DNA from: an uncultured Saccharospirillaceae bacterium
GTDB lineage: Bacteria > Pseudomonadota > Gammaproteobacteria > Pseudomonadales > Oceanobacteraceae
Direction: 5' to 3'
Length of the DNA: 64,000 bases
Assembly: GCA_947499545.1 (NCBI GenBank)
Contig: CANMOZ010000001.1
Span: 62,001 to 126,000 of the forward strand
Part shown: positions 29,631 through 39,693 of the stretch, piece by piece
How positions within the stretch are numbered: the stretch's first letter is position 1
Layout of the letters: every line of letters begins with the position of its first letter
The notes under the pieces: generated by a model
Database searches by the model: none
The model's input: only the letters and a program-made list of their open reading frames with translations
Told to the model about the DNA's origin: nothing
Position numbers and translations under genes: made by a program

Positions 29631-30864
29631 AACGCAGCTCTTTCTCTGGTAGTGAAGGTAAAATAATTTCTGCTATAGCGCCTTTTGTATGGGCTCGATT
29701 ATGCAAACTAAACTGACCATTATGGGCTCTTACCACAGCACCAACCACTGACAACCCTAACCCAGTCCCTTTTGGTTTTGTAGAAAAAAAAGGTTCCATC
29801 AACTGATGTATTTTCTCATTTGGCAAACCGGGGCCAGCATCAATCACTTCAATCTTTATATAATTGAGATGCTCGCTAGAAATTCTAAGATGTATAGACG
29901 TGTGTTCTTCAGATACTTCTATAGCATTATTAATTAAATTTTGAATAGCACCCAATAAAGACGATTCGTGACATCGAACACTTTGATGCAACATAAAATC
30001 AGGCACCGTGACTTTCATCGAAACCTGTGCTTGTTTTAGTACGACCTCTGAATGCAGTTGAACCTTTTCTACAAGCGACTGCATATCTAAGGATTGATTC
30101 AATTGAATCTCTCCTTTTGCGAATAACATCATGTCTTTTATTTGTTGTTCAATATTTCTAAGTCGATTTCCTATTTTTAAAGCAAATTGTTGATACTGCG
30201 ATATTGAAAGCGTTCGTTTAGTGATATTTTCGGTATAAAGCAAGGCAGCTGAAAGCGGTGTGCGGATCTGATGTGCCAATGAAGCAGCCATCTTTCCCAT
30301 TGAAGACAAGCGTTCACTTTGACTGACTTTGGCTTGCAATCTTCGCGTTTCTGTAAGATCTGTCATAAGAATGATTTGTCCAGGTTCTTTCTCAAGCGCT
30401 GTTAATGCAATCCCAATTTTTCGTCCATCCTGTAAAGTTGCCTCATGCCCGTCAGCTCCGTCTTGTTTAAAACAGACTTTTATTAAATCTCTCCATAACA
30501 AACCTTCACTTGATCTTATATCAATTGATTTATTCGACAACATGTCTATAGCGGCTTGATTTAAACGAGTAATTTTTCCAAATCCGTCCAAAACAACGAC
30601 ACCAGCAGGTAACAAATCCAATAGGTGCTCAAGTTGGTCTGCCAGCTCTTCCTTTTCCGCTAACTCCAACATTCGCGTTTCACTTAGTTGCGCCAACTCG
30701 CCACTTAAATCGGCAACTTTATTTTCCAGCTGAGAGTAAGATTGCGTTAAATGATCAGACGCTTCTTGGAACCAAGCAAAAGCTTCTTTGAGTGCTGCTT
30801 GAGAACCTAATGAAGGGTGAGTATCGGTTGATGACTTATTTCGCCCAGGCTCGTGTTTAACCAC
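29602..30864 (-). CDS. fleS: FleS-type sensor histidine kinase
   Basis: 420 residues without membrane helices, as for FleS/FlrB. An N-terminal coiled coil (about 25-85) leads to a PAS domain (about 85-175, LLPAGVVVLDGFGKITRLN). The dimerisation/phospho-acceptor helix has its His in SLAHQIRTPLSA. The ATPase domain shows GPGLPNEK and KGTGLGLSVV. It should phosphorylate FleR in the flagellar cascade. The start is GTG at 30864; the ATG at 30877-30875, upstream, is out of frame. A sigma-54 promoter sits 35 bases upstream, and fleR overlaps the 3' end. Confidence 0.9.
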   Translation of the reverse strand: MVKHEPGRNKSSTDTHPSLGSQAALKEAFAWFQEASDHLTQSYSQLENKVADLSGELAQLSETRMLELAEKEELADQLEHLLDLLPAGVVVLDGFGKITRLNQAAIDMLSNKSIDIRSSEGLLWRDLIKVCFKQDGADGHEATLQDGRKIGIALTALEKEPGQIILMTDLTETRRLQAKVSQSERLSSMGKMAASLAHQIRTPLSAALLYTENITKRTLSISQYQQFALKIGNRLRNIEQQIKDMMLFAKGEIQLNQSLDMQSLVEKVQLHSEVVLKQAQVSMKVTVPDFMLHQSVRCHESSLLGAIQNLINNAIEVSEEHTSIHLRISSEHLNYIKIEVIDAGPGLPNEKIHQLMEPFFSTKPKGTGLGLSVVGAVVRAHNGQFSLHNRAHTKGAIAEIILPSLPEKELRYEPMSSVDS

Positions 30865-30898
30865 TGGCTATATCCATAAGGCCTTTTGAAATTATGAG

Positions 30899-30912
30899 GC
30901 AAAGCTTGTGCC
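30899..30912 (-). promoter_or_regulatory. sigma-54 promoter of fleSR
   Basis: Read on the minus strand, GGCACAAGCTTTGC has the -24 GG and -12 GC with exactly ten bases between and matches the TGGCAC-N5-TTGC pattern closely. Transcription would start about 25 bases before the fleS GTG. This fits a fleSR operon driven by RpoN together with FleQ, whose gene is just upstream. Confidence 0.8.
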
Positions 30913-30977
30913 TTTATAAATCGCCCAGTGACAGAAAATATTTTCTTATTTTTTAGAACCACCCATGTCACTTCTTA

Positions 30978-32453
30978 CTAAGTCACAAAGGTTTCTCTTT
31001 CGCGCCTTTGGAGGCCATATTTTCTCATTTTTTCAACCAGCGTTGTTCTTCGTATTCTAAGTCGTTCTGCGGCTCTCGCCACCACCCCTTGACTGTCATC
31101 TAACGCCTGTTGAATAAGTGAACGCTCTAAACGAGTGAGGTATTCTTTTAGATCAACGCCTTCCGAAGGCAAAATGGGAGATTCATTTAAACTAATTAAA
31201 GGAGATGAACTGGAATCTGTATCTTCCTGGGTGAAAGGTTCCAACAGAGATTCTACCTGCTCCATCTTTTCTAAATGACGGAATTTTTCTGGCAATTCAC
31301 TCAACCCAATCACCGCGCTGGGATATAAAATTGAAAGACGCTCAACCAAGTTTGCTAATTCCCTGACATTTCCAGGCCAATCATGCTTACACAAAGAACG
31401 CATGGCATCAGAACTAAAGCGCACTGAACCACGCTCGTCTGATTCTAAACGATTAACCAATTCAGTTATTAAGAGAGGGAGATCTTCTACGCGGTCTCTT
31501 AGAGGCGACATTTCGATTGGAAAAACATTCAATCGATAGTACAAATCCTCTCGAAACCCGCCCTCGCGGATCATGTCTTCCAAATTTTTATGTGTTGCTG
31601 CGATTATACGTACATCTGTTTTAAGGGTTTTCGTTCCTCCAACACGCTCATAAGTGTGTTCTTGCAAGACCCTCAATAACTTGACTTGCATGTTAAGGGG
31701 CATATCACCAATTTCATCTAGAAAAAGCGTTCCGCCTTCAGCGAGCTCAAATCGCCCAGGTTTTGAAGAAATTGCACCCGTAAACGCACCTTTTTCATGA
31801 CCAAACAGCTCGCTTTCTAATAAGTCGCCTGGGATAGCGCCACAGTTAACAGGTACAAAAGGTTTGTTACGACGCTTGGAATGAAGATGTAAATTACGCG
31901 CAACCACTTCCTTACCGGTACCTGACTCACCGGTGATCATAACGGTGACTTCCTTGTCTGCTACCTGATTCATCATTTCACGAACGTATTGAATTTTTGG
32001 ACTATTACCGACTAAATTCCGAAATAATGGAACTTCCATTGGTGAAGATCGTCTGTGATGATGTGCAAATTGTTCACGATATATTTGTGCTCTATGTAAA
32101 TGATCAAGCAATTGATTGTAGGTGAGAGGCTCTTCAAGCATGGACAGTATGAGTCGCCTCTGCTCTGGCTGAATTTGGTTTTCAAGAGGAGAGCTTCCAA
32201 TGTAAACGAAAGGTATGCCTGGTTCCCAATCGTGGATCTCTTGAATGACCTTTGATGCTTGTCGACCATGACAATCGCCAAGCAATACCGCCACAATTGC
32301 ATCAGATGACTCGATTTGATTTTTAGCCACGTCTAGCCACTCTTGACTACTTGTGACATAAGATGTCTCATTCAAGAAGTCCAGTATGACCTTATAGTCG
32401 CGGCGCCGTTGGTCGCTGTCTTCGACCAACAGAACCTCGCATTCTCTCCGCAT
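30978..32453 (-). CDS. fleQ: FleQ-type master flagellar regulator
   Basis: 491 residues. The N-terminal domain (about 1-130) is a degenerate receiver, as in FleQ/FlrA. The AAA+ domain has Walker A GESGTGKE, the sigma-54 contact motif GAFTGA, and Walker [11 protein letters not shown]. The C terminus is a Fis-type helix-turn-helix ([20 protein letters not shown]). FleQ switches on sigma-54-dependent flagellar genes and, in Pseudomonas, binds c-di-GMP to control biofilm genes. The order fleQ then fleSR, with a sigma-54 promoter between, matches the classical arrangement. The 350 bases upstream hold its promoter; I could not place the -35/-10. Confidence 0.93.
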   Translation of the reverse strand: MRRECEVLLVEDSDQRRRDYKVILDFLNETSYVTSSQEWLDVAKNQIESSDAIVAVLLGDCHGRQASKVIQEIHDWEPGIPFVYIGSSPLENQIQPEQRRLILSMLEEPLTYNQLLDHLHRAQIYREQFAHHHRRSSPMEVPLFRNLVGNSPKIQYVREMMNQVADKEVTVMITGESGTGKEVVARNLHLHSKRRNKPFVPVNCGAIPGDLLESELFGHEKGAFTGAISSKPGRFELAEGGTLFLDEIGDMPLNMQVKLLRVLQEHTYERVGGTKTLKTDVRIIAATHKNLEDMIREGGFREDLYYRLNVFPIEMSPLRDRVEDLPLLITELVNRLESDERGSVRFSSDAMRSLCKHDWPGNVRELANLVERLSILYPSAVIGLSELPEKFRHLEKMEQVESLLEPFTQEDTDSSSSPLISLNESPILPSEGVDLKEYLTRLERSLIQQALDDSQGVVARAAERLRIRRTTLVEKMRKYGLQRRERETFVT

Positions 32454-32802
32454 TGGTGTTTCCCTTTATTGCCTTACAGAGCGTCGCTACCCTTTCCTAG
32501 ACTGCGCCGTCAACTGCTTGACCTTCCCTGGTTGATTTAAGATGTTGGATGCGAATTGGTCAAATAACTGCCTATAATTTTTTTCTTTATTGCAAAAGTA
32601 GCCGTTTTTTTGACGACAGCCAGGACTCTAAACCCTTTTCCAGGTCCAATGGAGCCAACTTTACTAAGCATGCCGGTTTGTAAGTGTTTTTTTATGTTTT
32701 TGCCTGATAACAATCGATCTTATATGGAATTTCTTGGATTTATAGGTGATTAATCCTACCAATAAAAATAATGGTAGGACCATATGTCGTCTTTAGTGCA
32801 GG
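32454..32802. other. intergenic region upstream of fleQ
   Basis: About 350 bases hold no gene. The right end carries a terminator for the 99-residue protein gene. The rest is T-rich with several TTTTT runs and presumably holds the fleQ promoter and control sites; no clear FleQ-box palindrome was found by eye. Confidence 0.4.
32754..32779 (-). terminator. terminator of the 99-residue protein gene
   Basis: TCCTACCA and TGGTAGGA form a perfect 8-bp stem with a 10-base A/T loop. It starts 24 bases beyond the stop of the minus-strand gene. Confidence 0.6.
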
Positions 32803-33102
32803 CTATTCAGGTGTATTAAGAAGTGAAGCTGGGTCTATCCAACGTCCCAAAGAGCGGCGATCAATCTTAAGTCCTTTGGCCGTTGAGAAGTAACGAAACA
32901 CTACCTTTTCACCTACTCCCAGGTCGAGTTCTTTTTCAGGAGCCTGATAAGCGTAAGTCTCTCCGTCAATCACCACGTTATGAATGTAATATTCGGGCAT
33001 TCCTACCCACTCGACATAGGGACCTTCCGTCGTTACTTGTTCCAATGTGCCCTTGCCTTGCTGTTTCTGAACGCCTTTTTTGCCCCGTCGGTACGGTCTC
33101 AC
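32803..33102 (-). CDS. small basic protein, OB-fold-like, unknown
   Basis: 99 residues. A strongly basic N terminus (RPYRRGKKGVQKQQGKG) is followed by alternating short strands: GTLEQV, YYIHNVVIDGETY, VGEKVVFRYF and GLKIDRRSLG. The pattern suggests a small beta-barrel, perhaps an OB-like nucleic-acid or ligand binder. That is inference from sequence shape; no family is recognised. It has its own terminator and is transcribed towards fleQ, on the same strand. Confidence 0.6.
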   Translation of the reverse strand: MRPYRRGKKGVQKQQGKGTLEQVTTEGPYVEWVGMPEYYIHNVVIDGETYAYQAPEKELDLGVGEKVVFRYFSTAKGLKIDRRSLGRWIDPASLLNTPE

Positions 33103-33305
33103 TATGCCTCTCCTTTCAATGCTTAATGGCGTATTTTATCAAAACCAGCCCGTTTTACTACTTTCAATAGGGATCAATAGATTCACTTTCAACATAGTAA
33201 TCGGTTTAAAACCCAACACTCACCTCTCACACAACAACGACATTATTCACTGGCCCAGAGATCGCATACCTAGGCTCCCTAATGCTTCTTATGTCCCCGT
33301 TCATT

Positions 33306-33641
33306 ATGGAACAGATTAAGTTATACCGACTACGTCATTTATTAACACTTTCTAAAGCACTTGCAGAAGAACTTAAGTGTAAGCTGAATGATGGTCAACC
33401 AATGATAGACCTAGTGTCTGAGTATTCTGCATGCCCATCTGCAAAATACGGAGGCGATTTAGGCTGGATGCAGCTTGATGAGTTTCCGAATGCACTTCAT
33501 GAAAGCATTACCGCTCTAACACTTGATCACTGGGAAGGGCCTATTAAAGATTGGCATCATTTTCATTTTTTGGAGTTGTTAGATTGCAAAGAAGTATCAT
33601 CTGAAATGATTCATGCAGAAATGCCCTGGGCCCAACACTAG
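33306..33641 (+). CDS. small parvulin-type peptidyl-prolyl isomerase
   Basis: 111 residues matching single-domain PpiC: RLRHLLTLSKALAEELK, then the diagnostic SACPSAKYGGDLGWM with the conserved Cys and GGDLG, then LDHWEGPIKDWHHFHFLELLD replacing the usual GP...HGYHI end. The second half is more divergent than usual, so activity may be weak. It has no signal peptide and should be cytoplasmic. The start is uncertain: ATG at 33282 would add eight residues, and neither start has a good ribosome-binding site. Confidence 0.75.
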   Translation: MEQIKLYRLRHLLTLSKALAEELKCKLNDGQPMIDLVSEYSACPSAKYGGDLGWMQLDEFPNALHESITALTLDHWEGPIKDWHHFHFLELLDCKEVSSEMIHAEMPWAQH

Positions 33642-33660
33642 GCCTTTGGGCTGAAGGCTC

Positions 33661-33701
33661 TCTAAGCGACCAAACCTATATTAAAGATCCTATCGCTTAG
33701 A
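33661..33701. terminator. hairpin between parvulin and trxB
   Basis: TCTAAGCGA pairs with TCGCTTAGA (9 bp) around a 23-base loop, lying between two convergent genes. It probably ends the parvulin transcript and possibly trxB as well. The long loop lowers confidence. Confidence 0.5.
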
Positions 33702-33755
33702 AAGTAATGCTCTTGTTTTCACCGTTTGGAAATCGCTTGACTAGTTTCCAGTCGT

Positions 33756-34721
<966 letters not shown>

Positions 34722-34917
34722 TCACCACCCCTCTGCAGAGACGCCAAAATCCAGCGCTTCATTCACAGTTCATTATCGGGGCGTATCATCAATGTCAAAG
34801 CCTCTATTTTCGCGCCTTTAGATCTAAATCTCAATCAGTGACACTGGCTATCGACTTCATAGCGAAACCCTATCGAAGAGAAACACCCTTTCGAATGCTA
34901 TTCATGATCAGATACGA

Positions 34918-35496
34918 TTAATGCCTCAGTGCTTTATTGATATGGCTTTTAATCGATACAATATCACCCTCTTTAAAACCCTGATGCTTCCAGATCACAA
35001 CCCCGTTTTCATTAATAAGATAGGAAGTAGGCATGCCAATTACCCCATACTTCCTAGCCGTCTCCATATTTTTATCAATCACCGCAGCGTACGTTATATT
35101 CATATTTTTTATGAATGCGTGCGCGTCTTTTGGGTCTTCATCCAAGCTAATAGCAACCACTTCAAACCCTTCTTGTTTATGGGCTTGGTAGAGCTCTTCC
35201 ATTAATGGAAGGCTTCGTTTACAGGGCCCGCACCAGGATGCCCAAAAATCAATATAAAGCACTTTGCCTTTGAATTTTTCCAAATTGATTGATTGATTAT
35301 CGTCTCGAATACTTGATAATTGAAATTCTGGAGCCGCCTCTCCAACAGAGACCGCATGTGAGATGAAAGACATTAAAAGCAGTTGAATGGTTAATACACA
35401 CCGATAAAAACACAGCTTATGAGATCTTGAACGGAAGCGTTTGCAGAGATTAACTAAGGTTAATGTCTGGTGAACGGCTTTAAAACATATCAGCAT
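34918..35496 (-). CDS. exported TlpA-like thioredoxin
   Basis: 192 residues. The start ATG at 35496 follows AAGGA; the frame stays open much further, but that part overlaps the Tus-like gene antisense and is not coding. An N-terminal hydrophobic segment (about 34-50, LTIQLLLMSFISHAV) suggests export. The AhpC/TSA-thioredoxin core has VLYIDFWASWCGPCKRSLP with the CxxC site, then VVAISLDEDPKDA and the cis-Pro in GVIGMPTSYLIN. It probably reduces periplasmic disulphides. The unusually long basic n-region (KRFRSRSHK) before the hydrophobic segment is odd. Confidence 0.85.
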   Translation of the reverse strand: MLICFKAVHQTLTLVNLCKRFRSRSHKLCFYRCVLTIQLLLMSFISHAVSVGEAAPEFQLSSIRDDNQSINLEKFKGKVLYIDFWASWCGPCKRSLPLMEELYQAHKQEGFEVVAISLDEDPKDAHAFIKNMNITYAAVIDKNMETARKYGVIGMPTSYLINENGVVIWKHQGFKEGDIVSIKSHINKALRH

Positions 35497-35597
35497 ATGA
35501 ACTTCCTTTTTAACCTGATACCTACTAAACATCCTGTCAGCCCAGAGAGTACTGGCGGTCGCTTCTGACAACATTGAACTCAAGGCATTACACATCA

Positions 35598-35618
35598 CAA
35601 AGGGTTGTAATTTCAAAC
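35598..35618 (+). promoter_or_regulatory. weak candidate Ter-like site upstream of the Tus-like gene
   Basis: AAAGGGTTGTAATTTCAAA ends 47 bases before the Tus-like start and shares the GTTGTAA core and A-rich flanks of E. coli TerB, which likewise overlaps the tus promoter. The C after GTTGTAA that is essential in E. coli is T here. A similarity this short can arise by chance, so this is a hypothesis for an autoregulatory site. Confidence 0.2.
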
Positions 35619-35663
35619 ATAAAGGCGTCAAATACTCATTGAGCAACAGGTAACGGTATAAAG

Positions 35664-36539
35664 ATGGCCAGCGTACAAGAGACATTGGAACGATTTGACC
35701 AAATGGTAGCCAAAACAAGTGCTCTCTTAGATATATGCCGGCAACACCCCCCTCAATTGCATCCACTTGAGCTTCAGCCAACGAATTTAACGCCCATAGA
35801 GTGGTTGACCGCAGCCTGCAAAGATATATGGTATCAAGGCGATCAAGATGGACGCTTAACACGTAATTATTATGGTGTAGTGGTTGTCCATGATGGTTTA
35901 TTTAAAGCATTTGACCAACTCAACCAGGAAAAAGAAGCCTTCAAACAAGCGTGCTTATCTTTGAAAAACGCTCTGGGCAAAGATTACCGGTCAGTCCAAC
36001 AAACTCTGGCCAAACGACATCCCGATCACGCAGAACTGCTCGGTAGGCATGGTTTAGCTAGAATTCATTTGAAACAGTGTTACAGAACGTTCCCTTTGTT
36101 AGACCCATGTCCCACTCATATCAGCTTCAGCTGGTACCAAAGCGGCCGAAGCATTACGAAAGTAACGGCTGCTGAAGCAAGACAGGCCCTACAAAAACTG
36201 GATGCCAATAGTCAGCATATTCAAATTCAACTTCGTAAACTGGATGTTTACGATGACAGCACCCTCCTCGCAAAAGTCCAAAACCAAGCTCCCTTGCTTA
36301 GAGCAAACATTCGTTACAACCCACAGCAAGCTGGGATCACTCAAGAAAGAAAGGCATTCAACACGGCCTTACCAATCATATTGAGTCAATCCAACCTATT
36401 TCGGCTGCCCCTCATCAAACCTCCTAAAGAGAATGAGCCTTCAGTAAAACGCACACGAGCGACTAGAAGTGACTTAATTGTTGAAGAAACCCCCTTCCTA
36501 CCCAGCCTACGAGTACACCGATACCTGAATGGAGCCTGA
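35664..36539 (+). CDS. tus: Tus-like DNA replication terminus site-binding protein
   Basis: 291 residues. Two blocks align with Tus. LKQCYRTFPLLDPCPTHISF with SGRSITKVTAAEARQAL parallels the E. coli NAYRTL...DPATLRFGWANKHIIKNL...EVLAQL region. The end (RANIRY, then ALPIILSQ and PSLRVHRYLNGA) parallels the ARVWY...PLIALI...LIIPRLHLYVAD region. Tus binds Ter sites as a monomer and blocks replication forks from one side. The middle is divergent and the protein is slightly shorter than Tus (309). Homologues are sporadic outside enterobacteria. The assignment is by recalled similarity, and the Ter sequence it recognises is unknown. Confidence 0.75.
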   Translation: MASVQETLERFDQMVAKTSALLDICRQHPPQLHPLELQPTNLTPIEWLTAACKDIWYQGDQDGRLTRNYYGVVVVHDGLFKAFDQLNQEKEAFKQACLSLKNALGKDYRSVQQTLAKRHPDHAELLGRHGLARIHLKQCYRTFPLLDPCPTHISFSWYQSGRSITKVTAAEARQALQKLDANSQHIQIQLRKLDVYDDSTLLAKVQNQAPLLRANIRYNPQQAGITQERKAFNTALPIILSQSNLFRLPLIKPPKENEPSVKRTRATRSDLIVEETPFLPSLRVHRYLNGA

Positions 36540-36715
36540 TATCAGCATAAGTTCACCCGAACGAGCGATCTTTGTGTGAACCAGTTCATACTTCTAGCCA
36601 AAAGGTTTCACTAAGTTGTAGAATAGGAAAACTAGCCTACCAGACAGACTGGATCAGGAATTTTGGCCTCATCCACACTTGATAACTTTGACAATGTCGA
36701 AGGGGTACCCATACA

Positions 36716-36934
36716 GTGCCGCAAACAAATAACACCTCTCTCAAAGAAATATTTCAAATTTTAGTGTTGTTGTGTATTTCGCTGATGTCTTTAAGTATCA
36801 GCTTATTACTGTTGGATCATTTTGTATTTGCTCAGCATGTACCCTTGTACATAGCGCTTTTAATGCTTATTGGTCTATTTATAAGCGTTCAGCTGCCTGT
36901 TTACTTACTTGCAAAGTGCCTCGCACAAAAATAG
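36716..36934 (+). CDS. small two-span membrane protein
   Basis: 72 residues with two clear hydrophobic helices (about 11-31, IFQILVLLCISLMSLSISLLL, and 42-63, PLYIALLMLIGLFISVQLPVY). The start is GTG; a GGGG lies ten bases upstream. No family is recognised. The hydrophobicity pattern makes coding plausible but not certain. Confidence 0.45.
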   Translation: MPQTNNTSLKEIFQILVLLCISLMSLSISLLLLDHFVFAQHVPLYIALLMLIGLFISVQLPVYLLAKCLAQK

Positions 36935-37110
36935 CTTTCCTGATCGCAATTTTATAACGTTACCGATGTCTACCCATCAGGCAAAATGCAGGGCATCTTG
37001 GTTTTAGACATAACCAAGCACTTTGCTCGCTTGTACTATTCTGTTATCGCGAGTCGAATTAGAATGCATTTTTAAATCCACAATAAAAACCAAGACGTTG
37101 GAGCTATGTC

Positions 37111-38586
37111 ATGTTTTTCCGCACCCTCATCACAGCAGTCATTACATCCGTTTCCGTAACTGCCTGTGCTCTACAGTCAGTTGCACCAAGCACCTCTGAG
37201 AGCATAAGCAGTCACTATAGAAGTAATGAAGCCGTTTCAATCCCCACTGACGAACAAGCGCCATATTTTATAGGTATTTCTCAACTCCGAGGAAATCTCA
37301 CTTGCACAGCCAGCCCTATATCCTTTCAAGCATCCAAAGATGCGCCTGTGTATTTATTAACGAATGGACATTGTGCTCTGAACGCTTTCTCTGCAAATTC
37401 CGCCAATGAAATTATCGTGAGTAAAACGGTTAATTTTCAAGCCAAAGCTAATCGATTCATTAATGCTCTGAATCAACCTATTCAACTTCAGGTGCATTCC
37501 GTTGAGTACGCAACCATGAAAGGCGTCGATATTGGTATTTTACGTATTCAACAAAATGCTGAAGAGATTGAGGCTCTTGGCTTACCGATCTATAGACTAG
37601 CAAAGAAGCCAGCTAGGATTAATTCAACCATTCAAGCAGTCGGCATCCCAACACGGCTCAATCATCTGCAAGTTTCTACTTGCAAGCTGGGGGATACCTT
37701 CGACATTGTCGAAGGAAATTGGCATTGGTACCAATCAGTTGAGAATGACTGCCAAGGCATTTCACCAGGCAGTTCAGGTTCGCCTGTGTTTAATGAGCAA
37801 TCTGAAATCATTGGCATCCTAAACACGACCAACGTAGATGCCGTCGGTGAAACCTGCTATTCAAGCAATCCCTGCGCAATCGATCAACAGGGTGCCAACT
37901 TACACCCCAATAAAGCGTACATGATTGGCACTCATGCATTACATCAATGCTTTGATCAATCAGGCGAGTTTAACCTCAGTTTAGAGGGTTGCTCCTTACC
38001 TAAACCCAGCCATATCCAAATCAGTGGGTATCCTTACATTTACAGCGGTAACAACCAACGCGAGAACTTACAGCAATGGGGCTTTTCTATAAAGTCAGAT
38101 AAACTCATTCGGTTTAAGCAAATCCATTTAAATAGCAACAGTGAATCCTGCGCTAAAATAACCGGTTACAGCCAACCGATATCAGCATCTGATTGGTCTG
38201 TTGCCACGGCTCGATTACCCCTAACGCAAGAAGGTGTGCATCAATTCTGTATTATTACCAACGCTGATCAAGCTCATAAGCATCCGGAGGTTGTTCAAGT
38301 CATCATTGATAATACTTCACCCACAAAAAAACCCCACCTAAACATCAACGCCTTTGGCGACAAGATCCGATTCGAGCCTATATTCGAGGTACCTGAATAT
38401 ACTCATTTTAGCGTTGGCCATGGCCCCATCGAACAGTTAGAAGCTTGCGAACAAGCAACTCTCAAGCCCTACCGCCGTATTCCCTTTACTGCCAACAATG
38501 TGCCTACCCGCATATGTGTACAAGGCACCGATGCCGCTGGCAATCAAAGCAAAATATTTGAATACACTCATATTCCTGCTGAATAG
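37111..38586 (+). CDS. trypsin-like serine protease lipoprotein
   Basis: 491 residues. The signal peptide ends in a lipobox-like VTAC (Cys19). The chymotrypsin-fold domain (about 50-275) has its triad at H87 (LTNGHCAL), D140 (GVDIGIL) and S222 (SPGSSGSPV). The Gly after the Ser-Gly pair is replaced by Ser, as in many V8/Glu-type enzymes. Cysteines flank the catalytic His and Ser loops, suggesting disulphides. The C-terminal ~200 residues are beta-rich with an Ig-like finish (CVQGTDAAGNQSKIFEY), probably for substrate or surface binding. It is transcribed alone and ends at a shared terminator. Confidence 0.85.
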   Translation: MFFRTLITAVITSVSVTACALQSVAPSTSESISSHYRSNEAVSIPTDEQAPYFIGISQLRGNLTCTASPISFQASKDAPVYLLTNGHCALNAFSANSANEIIVSKTVNFQAKANRFINALNQPIQLQVHSVEYATMKGVDIGILRIQQNAEEIEALGLPIYRLAKKPARINSTIQAVGIPTRLNHLQVSTCKLGDTFDIVEGNWHWYQSVENDCQGISPGSSGSPVFNEQSEIIGILNTTNVDAVGETCYSSNPCAIDQQGANLHPNKAYMIGTHALHQCFDQSGEFNLSLEGCSLPKPSHIQISGYPYIYSGNNQRENLQQWGFSIKSDKLIRFKQIHLNSNSESCAKITGYSQPISASDWSVATARLPLTQEGVHQFCIITNADQAHKHPEVVQVIIDNTSPTKKPHLNINAFGDKIRFEPIFEVPEYTHFSVGHGPIEQLEACEQATLKPYRRIPFTANNVPTRICVQGTDAAGNQSKIFEYTHIPAE

Positions 38587-38595
38587 CATGCGTAA

Positions 38596-38618
38596 AGAAA
38601 GGGCATTTTGCCCTTTCT
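38596..38618. terminator. bidirectional terminator
   Basis: AGAAAGGGCA and TGCCCTTTCT form a 10-bp stem with a 3-base loop, exactly between the protease stop (38586) and the convergent TPR gene stop (38622). A and T flanks on both sides allow it to serve both genes. Confidence 0.85.
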
Positions 38619-38621
38619 CAA

Positions 38622-39620
38622 TTATTCGCTAGGGGATTGAACTCGCGTGATGGTTTTAAAGTCGTTATCGTCCCATAAACGTTTAAAGCTCTCATCTTTA
38701 GGGGCTGCATCCCGGAAAGCCTCCGAAATATTTATAGCCAATTCCAAATCCCTCAATGCTTCTTGCCGATAATCGGTTTCCGCATATGCACACGCACGCT
38801 GATAATACGCATGACTATTATTCTCATCTTGCTCTAATGCCCGATTACACAAACTGATAGCCCATGTTGCTTCACCTAATTGTAAAGCGGCATCAGCCTT
38901 GTAAGTTAACGCTTCGATATCGTCCGGTCTTAACGCCAGAATTTGATCATAAACGGCGATTTTATTTTGCGGGATAGTTTCAAGTGAAGCCTTCAGCCAC
39001 AAAGAATGTAATTCATTAGTACGGTCAATTTCTTTCTGAGCGTGATAAATTTTTCTAGATTTTTTATTGAGCTCTTCTTCGATATTCTGCAATCTCGTTT
39101 CATACTTTTCCGCGATACGTGTCACTTCATTTTCAGCAAAATCACGCATTCTTTGTTTGATGTCACGAATGGAGTTCCATCCCAGTAATACCAGAAGCGT
39201 AGAAATACCAGCAATCAGATAAAAGAAATAGGTTACTGCTCCCGTTGCATAAGCCATACTTTTATCCGCAACTGCAAGCTCTTTATCCACAACCTTTTCA
39301 ATTAATTCCGCCCGGATAGCCTGCATATCGGATCGAATAGACTTCACTTCATCCAACAAGTAACGCTCGATAAAAGGGTTATATAAAGGCTCATCTAGAT
39401 TTTCGAGTTTTTTCTCAACGCCTTTCAACTGTTCATTTACACTCTCTTCATTGGACTCAGTAGGCTCAACCTCTTGGACGGATGCTTCTGCCTCACTGGG
39501 TATTGCTTCGGATTCGGCGTTGAGTCCCCCTGATAGACCCAACATCACCATCAACAACAGAATGTTAAATATCTCAACAAAACTGTTATAAAAAAACCTT
39601 TGATCAATCGTTCGTTTCAT
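38622..39620 (-). CDS. TPR-repeat membrane protein
   Basis: 332 residues from ATG at 39620; the longer frame to 39785 would run into the aspartokinase gene. An N-terminal hydrophobic segment (NILLLMVMLGLSGGL) acts as signal or anchor. Next come an acidic low-complexity region, a membrane helix (about 130-150, FFYLIAGISTLLVLLGW), a long coiled coil (about 155-200, ETRLQNIEEELNKKSRK), and at least two TPR units (EALTYKADAALQLGEATWA and SHAYYQRACAYAETDYRQE). It probably acts as a membrane-anchored scaffold; its partner is unknown. Confidence 0.75.
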   Translation of the reverse strand: MKRTIDQRFFYNSFVEIFNILLLMVMLGLSGGLNAESEAIPSEAEASVQEVEPTESNEESVNEQLKGVEKKLENLDEPLYNPFIERYLLDEVKSIRSDMQAIRAELIEKVVDKELAVADKSMAYATGAVTYFFYLIAGISTLLVLLGWNSIRDIKQRMRDFAENEVTRIAEKYETRLQNIEEELNKKSRKIYHAQKEIDRTNELHSLWLKASLETIPQNKIAVYDQILALRPDDIEALTYKADAALQLGEATWAISLCNRALEQDENNSHAYYQRACAYAETDYRQEALRDLELAINISEAFRDAAPKDESFKRLWDDNDFKTITRVQSPSE

Positions 39621-39693
39621 TATGTGAATACTGCCTTGATACCTTATTAATTGAATCATTTGACCCGAACAGCTATACCGCTGAACTCTATAC

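Noticed and set aside
35497-35862. N-terminal extension of the TlpA-like gene
   Set aside because: The extension is antisense to the Tus-like gene; ATG at 35496 has AAGGA and a signal-like segment.
36608-36626. AAGTTGTAGAATAG downstream of the Tus-like gene as a Ter site
   Set aside because: It loses the GTTGTAAC core and is weaker than the upstream candidate.
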